From contig CAVUUY010000005.1 in NCBI GenBank assembly GCA_963744915.1, positions 1 through 64,000 of the forward strand: a stretch of DNA of 64,000 bases. The letters run 5' to 3'. A model generated the notes under the pieces. That model had not been told where the DNA came from and did not search any database. It saw nothing but the letters and a program-made list of their open reading frames with translations. Below, piece after piece: positions 52,073 through 61,334 of the stretch; position 1 is the stretch's first letter; the number at the start of each line of letters is the position of its first letter. The DNA is from DATAFF01 sp963744915. GTDB lineage: Bacteria > Pseudomonadota > Alphaproteobacteria > Rhizobiales > Aestuariivirgaceae. A program made the translations under genes and the position numbers.

Positions 52073-53253
52073 CAACCGATGTGCTGGTCATCGGTGCGGG
52101 CATCGCGGGTGCGGCCACTGCATATCATCTGAGCAAAGCGGGAATGTCGGTCTGCCTGGTCGAAGCTCGACAACCGGCATGGGGCGCTTCGGGTCGTAAC
52201 CCCGGTTTTCTATGGCTGCAGACCAAGCCCAAGGGCCTCTCCATGGAATTCTCGCTAGCGGGACGCGGCTTCGCGGAAGAACTCGCCGCCCAACTGCCCG
52301 AATATGGGTTTCGCGCCTGTGGTGGGCTTATCGCGTATCGGGACAGCTCGCTTGCAGAAATCGCTGCGTATTTCGCCGAGGACAGACGATTGGCCGGCCT
52401 GCCGACACGCCATATCGGTCGTTTGGAAGCGCTCGAGCTCTGTCCACAATTCAGTTCTGCTATTTCAGGGGCAGTTTGGAATCCGCTCGATGCCCATCAG
52501 GATACGCGCTTGCTTGTCGCGCTTCTCGTCAGGGCAGCAGAAGCCGCTGGCTGTAAAGTCCGGCTTGGCGAAAAGACGCGCTACCTGACAGCGCGCAAGG
52601 ACCGGTGCACCGGCGCAATGCTCGAGAGCGGTGAGCAACTGTCGGCAGGTCTGACGGTCGTCGCAGCCGGACCCAAGAGCAACGATCTCCTCGCATCGGT
52701 CGGGCTGGCAATTCCCATGGTGCCGATGCGCTTCGAGGCAGCCGAGACGGCGCCGGCGCCCTTCGCAATCCGGCCGGTCATATGCGGCCAGGCGCTCTTC
52801 AAGTTCTTCAACGCTGCCGGTGAGGATCCGGATACTCTGCCTGCGCATCCGGGTGAGACAATTCGCAAGAGCCTGAGTTTTACCGAGCAGATAGCTCAGT
52901 ATCCGGATGGATCATTGCAATATGGCTGCGCCTTCGAGACCGGAGCGATTGATGATCGTCCGACCACGGCAGGACAAGGCATGGCGGCGGCAGTGATGGC
53001 CGATAACATTGACGGCTTTGCCGAACTGCCGCTCCTGCGCAGCTGGGCCGGTATTGTCGGACAGACCAGGGATGGACTCCCTGTAATCGACCTTCAACCA
53101 GGCATGGAGGGTTTGGCCATCAATGCCGGGCACTTCTTCGGCAACCTCGTCGGTGCGTTATCAGGTAAGATTCTGGCCGATAGCCTTGCCGGGTGCAAAC
53201 CGCCCTTTCCGATAGATCCGTTCCGCCTAGCACGCTTTAAACCAATTGCCTGA
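52066..53253 (+). CDS. FAD-dependent amine/amino acid oxidoreductase (DAO family)
   Basis: 395 residues. FAD-binding VLVIGAGIAGAATAYHLSKA and the acidic end of strand 2 (CLVEARQPAWGASGRN) at the N terminus; the C terminus has GIVGQTRDGLPVIDLQPG and NAGHFFGNLVGALSGK, typical of glycine or D-amino acid oxidase-like enzymes. It is cytosolic and last in the forward operon. With the transaminase on the other strand it suggests that the substrate contains an amino group. Confidence 0.9.
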   Translation: MVATDVLVIGAGIAGAATAYHLSKAGMSVCLVEARQPAWGASGRNPGFLWLQTKPKGLSMEFSLAGRGFAEELAAQLPEYGFRACGGLIAYRDSSLAEIAAYFAEDRRLAGLPTRHIGRLEALELCPQFSSAISGAVWNPLDAHQDTRLLVALLVRAAEAAGCKVRLGEKTRYLTARKDRCTGAMLESGEQLSAGLTVVAAGPKSNDLLASVGLAIPMVPMRFEAAETAPAPFAIRPVICGQALFKFFNAAGEDPDTLPAHPGETIRKSLSFTEQIAQYPDGSLQYGCAFETGAIDDRPTTAGQGMAAAVMADNIDGFAELPLLRSWAGIVGQTRDGLPVIDLQPGMEGLAINAGHFFGNLVGALSGKILADSLAGCKPPFPIDPFRLARFKPIA

Positions 53254-53257
53254 GCTC

Positions 53258-53941
53258 TCAGTCCCTTATCGCTGCGGGCACTTTGAACACATCGAGGGTC
53301 GACCTGCCGCTAGCAAGCTGCCGCTCCCATTCGACCTCGGCATTCATCCGTTCCATACAGACCTTGAGACTGCTCTCGACGAGGGCGTTCGGCACGATTA
53401 CCAGTCCATCATCGTCGCCAAGCACCAGATCGCGCGGCTCGACCGGGACGCCGCCGAAGATCACTGGTGCATCAACGATACCTCGCTCCATGGTCGATGG
53501 CCCGCGAGAGGTGACGCAACGTGTGTAGACGTGAAAATCGGCCCATTGCGCCAAGGTTGCAATATCACGTATGGCGCCATCTACCACCACACCGGAAATC
53601 CCCTTCTTCCGTGCCGCTGTCGACAGAAGCTCGCCGATCAGCGCTGCATCGCATCGTCCGTTAGCGGCGATGACAACGACATCGCCCACTTCGGCAATTG
53701 CAATCGCATGATGCACCGGGCCGTAGTCCGCCGGCTCGCACCATGCAGTGACGGCATTGCCAATGAGCCTCGACCCGCTCAGCGCACGTATCGGTCGGAT
53801 CCGGGGATCTACATGTGCCCTACCGCCCAACTGGTCCGCCGCCACCGCACTGGTTACAATGCGCCAAGCATCAATCTGCTTTTTCGACAATCGATTTTGT
53901 TTCGGTGTCTCGATGCGTGTGGACATTCGCATGGCCTCCAA
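53258..53941 (-). CDS. RraA-family protein (HMG/4-carboxy-4-hydroxy-2-oxoadipate aldolase type)
   Basis: 227 residues (MSTRIETPKQ is an alternative start five codons in). The RraA fold shows VTSAVAADQLGG, GDVVVIAANGRCDAALIGEL and VVVDGAIRDIATLAQ with the conserved Arg-Asp. Such proteins are either aldolases or oxaloacetate decarboxylases, or regulators of RNase E. In a catabolic operon the aldolase reading is more likely. Last gene of the reverse operon, one base after the aminotransferase stop. Confidence 0.87.
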   Translation of the reverse strand: MEAMRMSTRIETPKQNRLSKKQIDAWRIVTSAVAADQLGGRAHVDPRIRPIRALSGSRLIGNAVTAWCEPADYGPVHHAIAIAEVGDVVVIAANGRCDAALIGELLSTAARKKGISGVVVDGAIRDIATLAQWADFHVYTRCVTSRGPSTMERGIVDAPVIFGGVPVEPRDLVLGDDDGLVIVPNALVESSLKVCMERMNAEVEWERQLASGRSTLDVFKVPAAIRD

Positions 53942-53942
53942 C

Positions 53943-55214
53943 TCACAAGGATTTTCGTAGGTGCTCCGGCGGACTTCCTGAGTTCGAGGTCAAATATCTC
54001 TCAACAGCACGGCGCAACCGCCGGACCCCCTCGGCGATTACCTCTGGCGAGGAGCGGGTGAAGTTCACCCGCATAGCCGTTGTCAGCTGTCCCTCGAAAT
54101 CGAACACGCTGCTCGGCACGAAGGCGACCTTTTCATCGACAGCATAGTGGTAAAGGTCATTGGTATTGATGGCCGGTACTTCAGGTCCGGTCTTCGCGCG
54201 CATCCAAACGAACATCCCGCCGGGTGGAGTGTCCCATTCGAACCAGGGGCTCAGATGTTCTTCTGCTGAATGAAGAAGTGCATTCCGGCGCTCCCGATAC
54301 ACCGCCACGACCTTCGGTGCATGCAATTCTTCGAAAGTGCTATCGACGAATTCGAGCGCCAGCGCATGGGTCAGCATGGAGCTGCTGATGTCCGAGGATT
54401 GCTTGGCAATGGCCAGCGTCTGCACGAGCCCGGGATCAGCGACAACCCAGCCCACCCTGAGACCTGGAACCACGCTCTTGGAGAGTGTGCCGAGATAGAC
54501 CACCGGCCCACAATAGGGACTTCCGGCCGCCGCTGCGTGTAGAGCCAAGATACTCGGGCCCGGCGAACCATCGAGCTGAAGCGGTAGATATGGATCGTCC
54601 TCGACCAGCAAGCTACCCGCTTCCAGGATCTCATGCAAAAAACGCTGTCGCGTCGCCGTGGGCACCAGCAGGCCGGTCGGATTGGAGTAGTTGGGCACGC
54701 AATAGGCGAACTTGGCGCGCCTGAGCGCCTCTGCGAATCCCGGCCGATCGAAATCCCAGGTCAACTTTTCGTAGACGGGTTGGCGCGCTCGCCATGCATC
54801 CAACGCTCCGAGATAAGTTGGGAATTGGGCAACGACCAGATCGCCGAGGTCGATCAATACCTTGCCCAAAAGGTCGAGACCCTGCATCGCACCCGTCGTG
54901 ATCAGAATGTTCTCCACCGCGAAACTCTGGCCAGTCATCCGCGATACGCGCCGAGCAATTGCCTCCCGCAACGCCGGGAATCCTTCGACCGGACCGTATT
55001 CAAGAGCGTGGCTCTTCCAGCGTGTCAATGCACGGTCCATGGCGTCGCGCATGGCATCGATTGGGTAGAGTTCCGACGCAGGCAGGCCGCCGGCCAGGCT
55101 GACAAAGTCGTGCCGACCACCGATCGCAAGAAATTGTTGGGTGATGTTGTTGGTCGATTGCAGCCAACCGGCGTAGCGCGGTGTGCATATGCTTTTGACC
55201 GTGCTCATCTGCAT
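53943..55214 (-). CDS. PLP-dependent aminotransferase (class I/II, 2-aminoadipate type)
   Basis: 423 residues. FVSLAGGLPASELYPIDAMR at the N terminus, ENILITTGAMQGLDLLGKV, YCVPNYSNPTGLL, PLP Lys in YLGTLSKSVVPGLRVGW, and GGMFVWMRAKTG. This matches the LysN / MocR-C-terminal-like aminotransferase group without an HTH. It overlaps the MaoC gene by 10 bases. It removes or adds an amino group on the pathway intermediate. Confidence 0.9.
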   Translation of the reverse strand: MQMSTVKSICTPRYAGWLQSTNNITQQFLAIGGRHDFVSLAGGLPASELYPIDAMRDAMDRALTRWKSHALEYGPVEGFPALREAIARRVSRMTGQSFAVENILITTGAMQGLDLLGKVLIDLGDLVVAQFPTYLGALDAWRARQPVYEKLTWDFDRPGFAEALRRAKFAYCVPNYSNPTGLLVPTATRQRFLHEILEAGSLLVEDDPYLPLQLDGSPGPSILALHAAAAGSPYCGPVVYLGTLSKSVVPGLRVGWVVADPGLVQTLAIAKQSSDISSSMLTHALALEFVDSTFEELHAPKVVAVYRERRNALLHSAEEHLSPWFEWDTPPGGMFVWMRAKTGPEVPAINTNDLYHYAVDEKVAFVPSSVFDFEGQLTTAMRVNFTRSSPEVIAEGVRRLRRAVERYLTSNSGSPPEHLRKSL

Positions 55215-55606
55215 TCCACTTCGGCCAAGGCTGTCACCACTTCGGACTCATCTTGTCGGCAAAGCTTCAGCGAGAGTTCCGCCATCATCATCTCGCCAAG
55301 CGGATAGGTGCGCAGTACCGACCCCGTCGCGTCCAATGTGTCGCCCGGCCATACCGGTGCGCGAAACCGAAGCTTGAAGCGCCGAACGCGACGATCTTCG
55401 ATCCAGGTGACAAGGAACGAGCCAAGCAGACCTGCCGAAAACATGCCGTGCGCCATTACGCCACGCAGTCCGGCATTCCGCGCAAATCCATCGTCATAGT
55501 GAAGTGGATTGAAGTCTCCCGAGGCGCCGGCATAGCGTGCAAGATCAGTTCTCGTGATCGGTCCGAAGCGGAAAACTGGCGGGTCAGGCAGATTGGCGGT
55601 GCTCAT
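55205..55606 (-). CDS. MaoC-like enoyl-CoA hydratase
   Basis: 133 residues, single hot-dog fold. The hydratase 2 motif is intact: YAGASGDFNPLHYDD with Asp and His, then GVMAHGMFSAGLLGSFL. Downstream partner of the FAS1-like N-terminal domain protein at 55,603, with which it overlaps by four bases; the pair likely forms a heterodimeric hydratase. Confidence 0.88.
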   Translation of the reverse strand: MSTANLPDPPVFRFGPITRTDLARYAGASGDFNPLHYDDGFARNAGLRGVMAHGMFSAGLLGSFLVTWIEDRRVRRFKLRFRAPVWPGDTLDATGSVLRTYPLGEMMMAELSLKLCRQDESEVVTALAEVECR

Positions 55607-56025
55607 GGGCCGCGCGCCTCTTGCTCGATGGCGGTCATTCTTTCAAAACCGACGGTCTCGCCGGTCCTGGCGTCGGCAAGCTTCACTTCGACAGTCACCA
55701 GCCGCATTCGCCCACCACGCCGCCCCTGCTTGACTTCATCGCGAAGGATACGCGCGCTGCATCGTATTACTTGCCCGACCTGCAGTGGCTTCAGATATTC
55801 ATATTCCTGCTCACCATGCACCGTGCGCTGACGATCGAGCGGAAGGAGCTCGCTGACGAAACGCTCGATGAACTCCGCCGAGAGCACCACCGGGAAGGTG
55901 AGGGGCGGCTGGGGCGGCTCACACCCAAACCTCGGATCGCGCACCGCTCGCGCAAACTCCCGAACCTTCCCCCACTCCACCGGGTGTATCCACTCGGCAA
56001 TGATTACGTCGTCGTCAGCGCTCAT
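55603..56025 (-). CDS. MaoC N-terminal-type (FAS1-like dehydratase) hot-dog protein
   Basis: 140 residues. VREFARAVRDPRFG and FPVVLSAEFIERFVSELLPL match the FAS1_DH / MaoC N-terminal region; VHGEQEYEYLKPLQVGQVI is typical of the hot-dog helix. It lacks the catalytic Asp-His pair and so needs the downstream MaoC partner. Overlaps the permease gene by four bases. Confidence 0.83.
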   Translation of the reverse strand: MSADDDVIIAEWIHPVEWGKVREFARAVRDPRFGCEPPQPPLTFPVVLSAEFIERFVSELLPLDRQRTVHGEQEYEYLKPLQVGQVIRCSARILRDEVKQGRRGGRMRLVTVEVKLADARTGETVGFERMTAIEQEARGP

Positions 56026-56837
56026 ACGATGCCTTTCCGAAGATGCGCGCCGCGACGTGACAAGGCGACAACAAGAACCAGCGCCAGGATATTGAAGCCG
56101 ATCAGCAAGGTTGCAACCGCAGTGATTGTTGGATTGATCTGCATGATCAGCTCGTTGAACATTCGCTTCGGAATCGTCATGTTAGTGCCGGCGAGAAAAA
56201 GCGTAACCACTACCTCGTCGAAACTGATCACGAAGGCGAAGATCCATGCAGCCGCTGCGCTCGGCAAGAGGTTCGGCAGCACGATTTTGCGCAGAATCAG
56301 CATCCAACTCGCTCCGAGTGTTGCAGCGACATGCTCGATCCTCACATCGAACGCTCTGATCGCGACCTGGAGTATCAGCACCACATAGGGAATGACAAGG
56401 ATCGTGTGTCCGAGAACCAGCCCGAAGAAGGTGCCAAGGATCCTGAGCTTGGCAAAGACGATGAACAGCGCTACGGCGATGATGATCGAGGGAACAATCA
56501 TCGGCGCCATAAAATTCGCCTCGATCATTGCCTTTCCTGGGAACGTACCGCGCACCAGTGCATAGGAAGCAAGCGTTCCCAGCACCAGGGCGATGGTGCT
56601 GGCAAGCATTGCCAGCACCAGGGAATTGACTCCGGCCTGCGCCCACACTTCATTCTCGAAGAATGCCGCGTACCAGCGGAACGAGAGACCGGGCGGCGGA
56701 AACTCAAGAGACTGGGCACTGGAAAACGACATGGGCACAACGATCAGCACTGGAAGGCACATAAACAGCAATGTGAGCGAGGCAAGCGCTGCGAGCCACA
56801 GCGGTTGGCGGCGCGAAGCAATCGTCGCCTCGTTCAT
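56022..56837 (-). CDS. ABC permease, PotC-like
   Basis: 271 residues, six membrane segments. GLSFRWYAAFFENEVW, ALVRGTFPGKAMIEANFMAP and the EAA loop (IEHVAATLGASWMLILRKIV) match the spermidine/putrescine or related importer family. Pairs with the PotB-like permease that it overlaps by four bases. Confidence 0.92.
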   Translation of the reverse strand: MNEATIASRRQPLWLAALASLTLLFMCLPVLIVVPMSFSSAQSLEFPPPGLSFRWYAAFFENEVWAQAGVNSLVLAMLASTIALVLGTLASYALVRGTFPGKAMIEANFMAPMIVPSIIIAVALFIVFAKLRILGTFFGLVLGHTILVIPYVVLILQVAIRAFDVRIEHVAATLGASWMLILRKIVLPNLLPSAAAAWIFAFVISFDEVVVTLFLAGTNMTIPKRMFNELIMQINPTITAVATLLIGFNILALVLVVALSRRGAHLRKGIV

Positions 56838-57700
56838 CCGGCCTTCTCCCTGAGCCTCTGATAGAGACCGTAAAAGGCGAGCGTCACTGTCAGCAGAATT
56901 ACGGAATTGACGGCTGCCATCTCCCAGCGCGCAAATTTGTTGATCAGCAGATCCATCATATTGGCGATGAGCGGTACCCGTCCGCCGCCCAGAATAGCCG
57001 GCGTGATGTAGAAGCCGAGACTGAGGATGAATATGAGGACCATGCCTGCGCCCAACGCCGCCGCCGTGAGCGGGAAGAACACCCGCCAGAAAATCTCCAT
57101 CCGCGAGGCCCCGAGTGTCTCGGCGACGTGGAGGAGACGTGGATCGATTCGCCTCATGGCGGCACAGAGCGGCAGCACAAGAAACGGCAGCAGCACATTG
57201 ATCATGCCGACGGCCACACCACCCTCATTGTAGAGAAACTCCACCGGCCGCGACACGATGCCGAGCGATTGCAGCCAGCGGTTCAGGATGCCACCATTGC
57301 CGAGCATCACGATCCAGGCATAGGTCCGCACCAGGATGGATACCCAGAACGTCATCGTCACCAGACCTATGGCCACAAGCTGCGAGCGTTGTTCCAATCG
57401 GCTGATCCAATAAGCGAGCGGATAGCCGAGGAGTGCCGTCACGAGCGTCACCTCACTCGCGATCAGGAAGGTCCGCCAGATGATTCGCGCATAGCTTCCT
57501 GATTCGACAAAGGAGGCATAGGTGCCGAGAGACGGGAAACCAGCAACGGGATCGCTGAAGCTCCAGAGCACGACGATCAGAAGCGGTATGTCGAAGACGA
57601 TCAGAGCAAACAAGAGGAGCGGCGCCAGGAAGCCAAAGCCCTCCCAGCGCCGTTCATGACGAGAAAGGCTAGTCCCACCTGCGTGGCTGACCGCTGCCAA
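56834..57700 (-). CDS. ABC permease, PotB-like
   Basis: 288 residues, membrane segments throughout. FSDPVAGFPSLGTYASFVES, LGYPLAYWISRLEQRSQLVA and EAA loop LHVAETLGASRMEIFWRVFF. It precedes PotC-like permease and follows the binding protein by four bases. Imports a cationic or polyamine-like solute by family analogy; not proved. Confidence 0.92.
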   Translation of the reverse strand: MAAVSHAGGTSLSRHERRWEGFGFLAPLLLFALIVFDIPLLIVVLWSFSDPVAGFPSLGTYASFVESGSYARIIWRTFLIASEVTLVTALLGYPLAYWISRLEQRSQLVAIGLVTMTFWVSILVRTYAWIVMLGNGGILNRWLQSLGIVSRPVEFLYNEGGVAVGMINVLLPFLVLPLCAAMRRIDPRLLHVAETLGASRMEIFWRVFFPLTAAALGAGMVLIFILSLGFYITPAILGGGRVPLIANMMDLLINKFARWEMAAVNSVILLTVTLAFYGLYQRLREKAG

Positions 57701-57704
57701 TCCC

Positions 57705-58730
57705 TTATTGCTCCAGCTTGAATTCGTTCCAGCGCTTCTCGATCTCAGCCGCGTTCTTGAACCACCAGTCGCCGCTGGTCAGCCACTGTACCTTCTTGTT
57801 CTCGCTGTAGGTCGGGAACTGGTTGAGCTTGTCCTTAGGCAGCAGGGCTTCGAGATCCGGGCTCGGTCCTGGATAGGAGATGTACTGTGCAACACAGGCC
57901 TGTTTTTCCGCGATCGTCTGGTCGTGGAACCACTGGTAGAGCATCTTCTTCTGTTCGTCAGTCGCTCCCTTGGCTACCACGAACCAGGACATGTCCAGCA
58001 TGCCTTGATTGAAAGACGTCTCGACGCCCTCCTGGCCGACCACACGGCCAGACCATGAAATGGCATATTGCGCTTCATTGTCTTTGAGGAGCTGCGGGGG
58101 TTGGGCTCCGGCCTGCCACCAAATGGAGTCCTTCTTGACACGCTTTAGCGTCTTAAAGGCGCGATCCAGATCGATACCCTTGCTCACTTCCTCCGGCGTC
58201 ATGCCGTCGGCGATTGCTGCGAAGGGCAGGACATAGTCGGGATAGTCCGGCAGGGCTCGCTTGCCCGGAAATTTCTCGGTATCGAAGAATTCGACCCAAT
58301 TTCCCGGCGCCGGAACGCCCTTCCGCCAGGCCATGATTGTCGAGTAGTAGGACGAGCCGAATCCGTATTTGTTCTTGGCTTCGTCGAACATCGGCTTCGG
58401 ATCAATGGCTGCCCAGTCGATCTCCTCGATCAGCCCCTCTGCTGCCATGCGCGACAGCTCGGAGGTCGATCCGTCGGTCGAGACATTGTTGATCACCCCA
58501 GACTTGGCCTGTGCCGCAAGCTTGGCATAACCGCCGGGGGTTTCGGTAATGACCTTGATGCCCTTCTCCTTGAGCAACGGCTCGTCGACGCATTTCGCAA
58601 CCGCATCTCCCCACTGGCCACCTGCATCCATCACATGCAGCTCCTTGACCTGTGCGAATGCAGAGATCGCAAACACCATCATCGCGGCTGCGGATACCGC
58701 AGAGAGGCCGAACAATCTCGCCTTAGGCAT
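57705..58730 (-). CDS. Extracellular solute-binding protein (PotD/PotF-like)
   Basis: 341 residues with a Sec signal (cleavage likely after SAFA, near residue 26). VKELHVMDAGGQWGDAVAKC begins the mature protein; GYAKLAAQAKSGVINNVSTD and WWQAGAQPPQLLKDNEAQYA match family-1 (SBP_bac_8) binding proteins of the polyamine/thiamine/opine kind. The start overlaps the ATPase 3' end by 8 bases. Confidence 0.9.
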   Translation of the reverse strand: MPKARLFGLSAVSAAAMMVFAISAFAQVKELHVMDAGGQWGDAVAKCVDEPLLKEKGIKVITETPGGYAKLAAQAKSGVINNVSTDGSTSELSRMAAEGLIEEIDWAAIDPKPMFDEAKNKYGFGSSYYSTIMAWRKGVPAPGNWVEFFDTEKFPGKRALPDYPDYVLPFAAIADGMTPEEVSKGIDLDRAFKTLKRVKKDSIWWQAGAQPPQLLKDNEAQYAISWSGRVVGQEGVETSFNQGMLDMSWFVVAKGATDEQKKMLYQWFHDQTIAEKQACVAQYISYPGPSPDLEALLPKDKLNQFPTYSENKKVQWLTSGDWWFKNAAEIEKRWNEFKLEQ

Positions 58731-59880
58731 TTCCTTCTCCTTTGCCCTTTGCCGACAGAGTTTCGTTTAAGTCGCCGCTCTGTCTTCGGCTGAAATTGGA
58801 ATCGATCGTCGCTACCGGCTCATTTTCTGCCGGAATCAGCCACACCCGTGCCGGATCCCAGGCGAGTTCCACCCGCCTGCCCTCGGCAAAGCGCTGCCGC
58901 GAGCCTGTGACATGCGCCGTCATGCTGAGCCCACTGTCGAGTTTGACCGCGTAGCGGACGGTCTCGCCGAGAAACACCGCCTCGCGCACGGTCCCCTTGA
59001 CCATGCCGCCACCGCTACCATTGACGAGTTTCACATCCTCGGGACGAATGATGCCGCAGACCCGGCCCGTCGGCGGCGTGCCGCTCGGGGCGACACTGAT
59101 GCTTTCGCCACTGTCTAGCCGGATCGCGCAAGCGCCATCGGACGAATCGATCTCGCCATCGAGGAAGTTGGCGAGGCCAAGAAAACCCGCAACGAAGCGG
59201 CTCTTTGGTCGGTAATAAGCAGTGTCAGGCGTATCGATCTGCTGCACCCGCCCGCCATCCATCACCACCACCCGATCCGACATCGACAAGGCCTCGTCCT
59301 GGTCGTGCGTTACCATGATCGTGGTGATGCCGAGCCGGCGCTGAAGCTGGTGAATTTCGGTGCGCACTTCTTCCCTGAGCTTGCGGTCGAGTGCGGCCAG
59401 TGGCTCGTCGAGCAGCAGGATGTCCGGCTTGAATACGATCGCGCGCGCCAGCGCGACACGCTGCTGCTGCCCACCGGAAAGCTCATGCGGGCGACGCCCG
59501 CCGAGACTTTCGAGCCTCACCAAAGTAAGCGCCTCGTTGACCTGGTTGACGATATCGGTCCCGGAACGGCGGCGCACGCGCAATGGAAAGGCGATATTCT
59601 CGAAGACCGACATGTGGGGAAAAAGCGCATAGCTCTGGAATACCAGTCCGATGTTGCGCTGTGCTGCAGGAACCTCGGTGATGTCGCGACCGCCGATGAG
59701 CATCCGTCCGGAGGTCGGCTGCATGATGCCGGACAGAAGTGACAGCGCGGTGGTCTTGCCAGACCCGCTCGGACCGAGCAAGGTCGCGAACTCCCCCGAC
59801 TTCACATTCAGAGACACACCGGCCAGCGCCTGGACAGGGCCGAATTCCTTCGAAACGCTGACAAACTCTACGGTCGTCAT
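58723..59880 (-). CDS. ABC importer ATPase, PotA-like
   Basis: 385 residues. Walker A GPSGSGKTT, FQSYALFPHMSVFENIAF, signature LSGGQQQRVALARAI, Walker B LLLDEPLAALDRKL, VTHDQDEALSMSDRVVVM and a C-terminal TOBE domain. It energises the two permeases. The gene lies 30 bases after the amidohydrolase in the same operon. Confidence 0.94.
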   Translation of the reverse strand: MTTVEFVSVSKEFGPVQALAGVSLNVKSGEFATLLGPSGSGKTTALSLLSGIMQPTSGRMLIGGRDITEVPAAQRNIGLVFQSYALFPHMSVFENIAFPLRVRRRSGTDIVNQVNEALTLVRLESLGGRRPHELSGGQQQRVALARAIVFKPDILLLDEPLAALDRKLREEVRTEIHQLQRRLGITTIMVTHDQDEALSMSDRVVVMDGGRVQQIDTPDTAYYRPKSRFVAGFLGLANFLDGEIDSSDGACAIRLDSGESISVAPSGTPPTGRVCGIIRPEDVKLVNGSGGGMVKGTVREAVFLGETVRYAVKLDSGLSMTAHVTGSRQRFAEGRRVELAWDPARVWLIPAENEPVATIDSNFSRRQSGDLNETLSAKGKGEGNA

Positions 59881-59910
59881 CTTACCAAAATAGCATTCCT
59901 GTTTGGTCCA

Positions 59911-61332
59911 TCACGTCACGGCCGGCCATTTGCTCTTGACCCGCACGCCGGCACGCTCGGCCATCAGTTTCGACGACGCACGTGCAAGCGCATAAACCTC
60001 GCTCGCGTCGAGCCGGGTGAGATGTCCATGGCGGACCAGCACTTCGCCGTTACACAGGACAGTATCGACGCCTTTAGTCCGGCTGACCAGCATCAGCTGC
60101 TTGACGGGTGCCACATTGGGTTGCGCATCGGGCAGATCGGCGCTGCGAATGACGATGTCGGCCCGCTTTCCCGCCTCGAGGCTTCCCACCTCGTCCTCCA
60201 TTCCGAGAGCGCGCGCGCCACCGAGGGTGAAAATCTCGAGCAGAGATTCCGACGGCAGGTAGTCGCCCCATTCGCGGCTGACGAGATAGGCGATAAAGCC
60301 GAGCTCGCCGAATGCCCAGGCTTTCGCCACATCGGTCCCGAAAGCGATATCCGTGCCGCGGCGGTGCATCTCCGGAAAGCGATTCCTGGCTTCCTGCGCG
60401 ATGCCGTAATACATGAAATTTCCGGGGTGCCAGACCAGCGCCATGCCGCTGTCCACCACTGCATCGACCTCGGAATCAGTCAGCACATTCATGTGGGTGA
60501 AAACGCTGTTGCGTCCGATGAGTCCATGCTCGGCAAAATAGACAAGTGCTGGCTTGCCAAAACGCTCACGATCAAATGCAGCGTCGGCCGGCATGAAGTT
60601 CTGGTGCTGGTGGAACACCGTGCGATTGTCATCGGCGAGCTGCTTGGCCTCGCACATCAGTTCGACGCTGGCACTGCCGAGCCCATAGAGACCGACATGG
60701 CCGCGCACCAGTGCATCGGTATTGCGGTTGCGCTTCAGCTGCATCCCGAGTTCCCGCCGCGCCCGCTTGGCATCGCATGGCGCCCGTGCCATTTCTGCCG
60801 CCATCGGCTCTCCGCCGACGATATCCCACAGCATGCAATCGGATACGGAGGCCCGTATCCCGACAGCTTCGACGGCCGCGGCAACCGCGTCGGGCGAGAA
60901 GGATGTCGCTGCGTCGACAAAGCCGGTGAAACCGTTCTTGACCATCTCGACGGCGGCCATCAGTGCGCTGGCATATTCGTCTTCGTCGGTGAGTGCGTTG
61001 ATCCAGCGTGTGAACACTCCAGGCCCCGCTCCGCCCTCCTCCTTCGGTGGATTTGGATCATCGGTAATCGAGCCACGGCTCAAATGGAGATTGGTGTGAT
61101 AGTGCCCGTCAATATATCCGGGATGGACGACATTGCCATCCGCATTGATGCGTCGTGTCGACTTCCAGGCTTTCTCGATGGCTGCGGCAGGACCCACGGC
61201 GACAATGCGCGAGCCCTTTATCGCCACCGCTCCATCTGCAAAAACAGTCCGTTTGCTGTCCATCGTCAGGACGTGGCCATTGACGATGAGAAGGTCGCAA
61301 TTTTCCGGTTGAAGCGGTTTTGTCTCAGTCAT
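59911..61332 (-). CDS. Amidohydrolase-superfamily deaminase (SsnA/AtzA-TrzN type)
   Basis: 473 residues. Metal ligands: HPGYIDGHYHTNLHL (HxH), a later FHQHQNF, FTHMNVLTDSE and the Asp in IAFGTDVAKAW. Flanking beta-strands (LIVNGHVLTMDSKRTVFADG) mark the composite domain. This branch deaminates or dechlorinates N-rich ring compounds or hydrolyses guanidino or amide groups. In this operon, between a ligase and an ABC importer, it may release nitrogen from the imported molecule. A 438-residue open frame on the opposite strand is a shadow. Confidence 0.9.
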   Translation of the reverse strand: MTETKPLQPENCDLLIVNGHVLTMDSKRTVFADGAVAIKGSRIVAVGPAAAIEKAWKSTRRINADGNVVHPGYIDGHYHTNLHLSRGSITDDPNPPKEEGGAGPGVFTRWINALTDEDEYASALMAAVEMVKNGFTGFVDAATSFSPDAVAAAVEAVGIRASVSDCMLWDIVGGEPMAAEMARAPCDAKRARRELGMQLKRNRNTDALVRGHVGLYGLGSASVELMCEAKQLADDNRTVFHQHQNFMPADAAFDRERFGKPALVYFAEHGLIGRNSVFTHMNVLTDSEVDAVVDSGMALVWHPGNFMYYGIAQEARNRFPEMHRRGTDIAFGTDVAKAWAFGELGFIAYLVSREWGDYLPSESLLEIFTLGGARALGMEDEVGSLEAGKRADIVIRSADLPDAQPNVAPVKQLMLVSRTKGVDTVLCNGEVLVRHGHLTRLDASEVYALARASSKLMAERAGVRVKSKWPAVT

Positions 61333-61334
61333 GG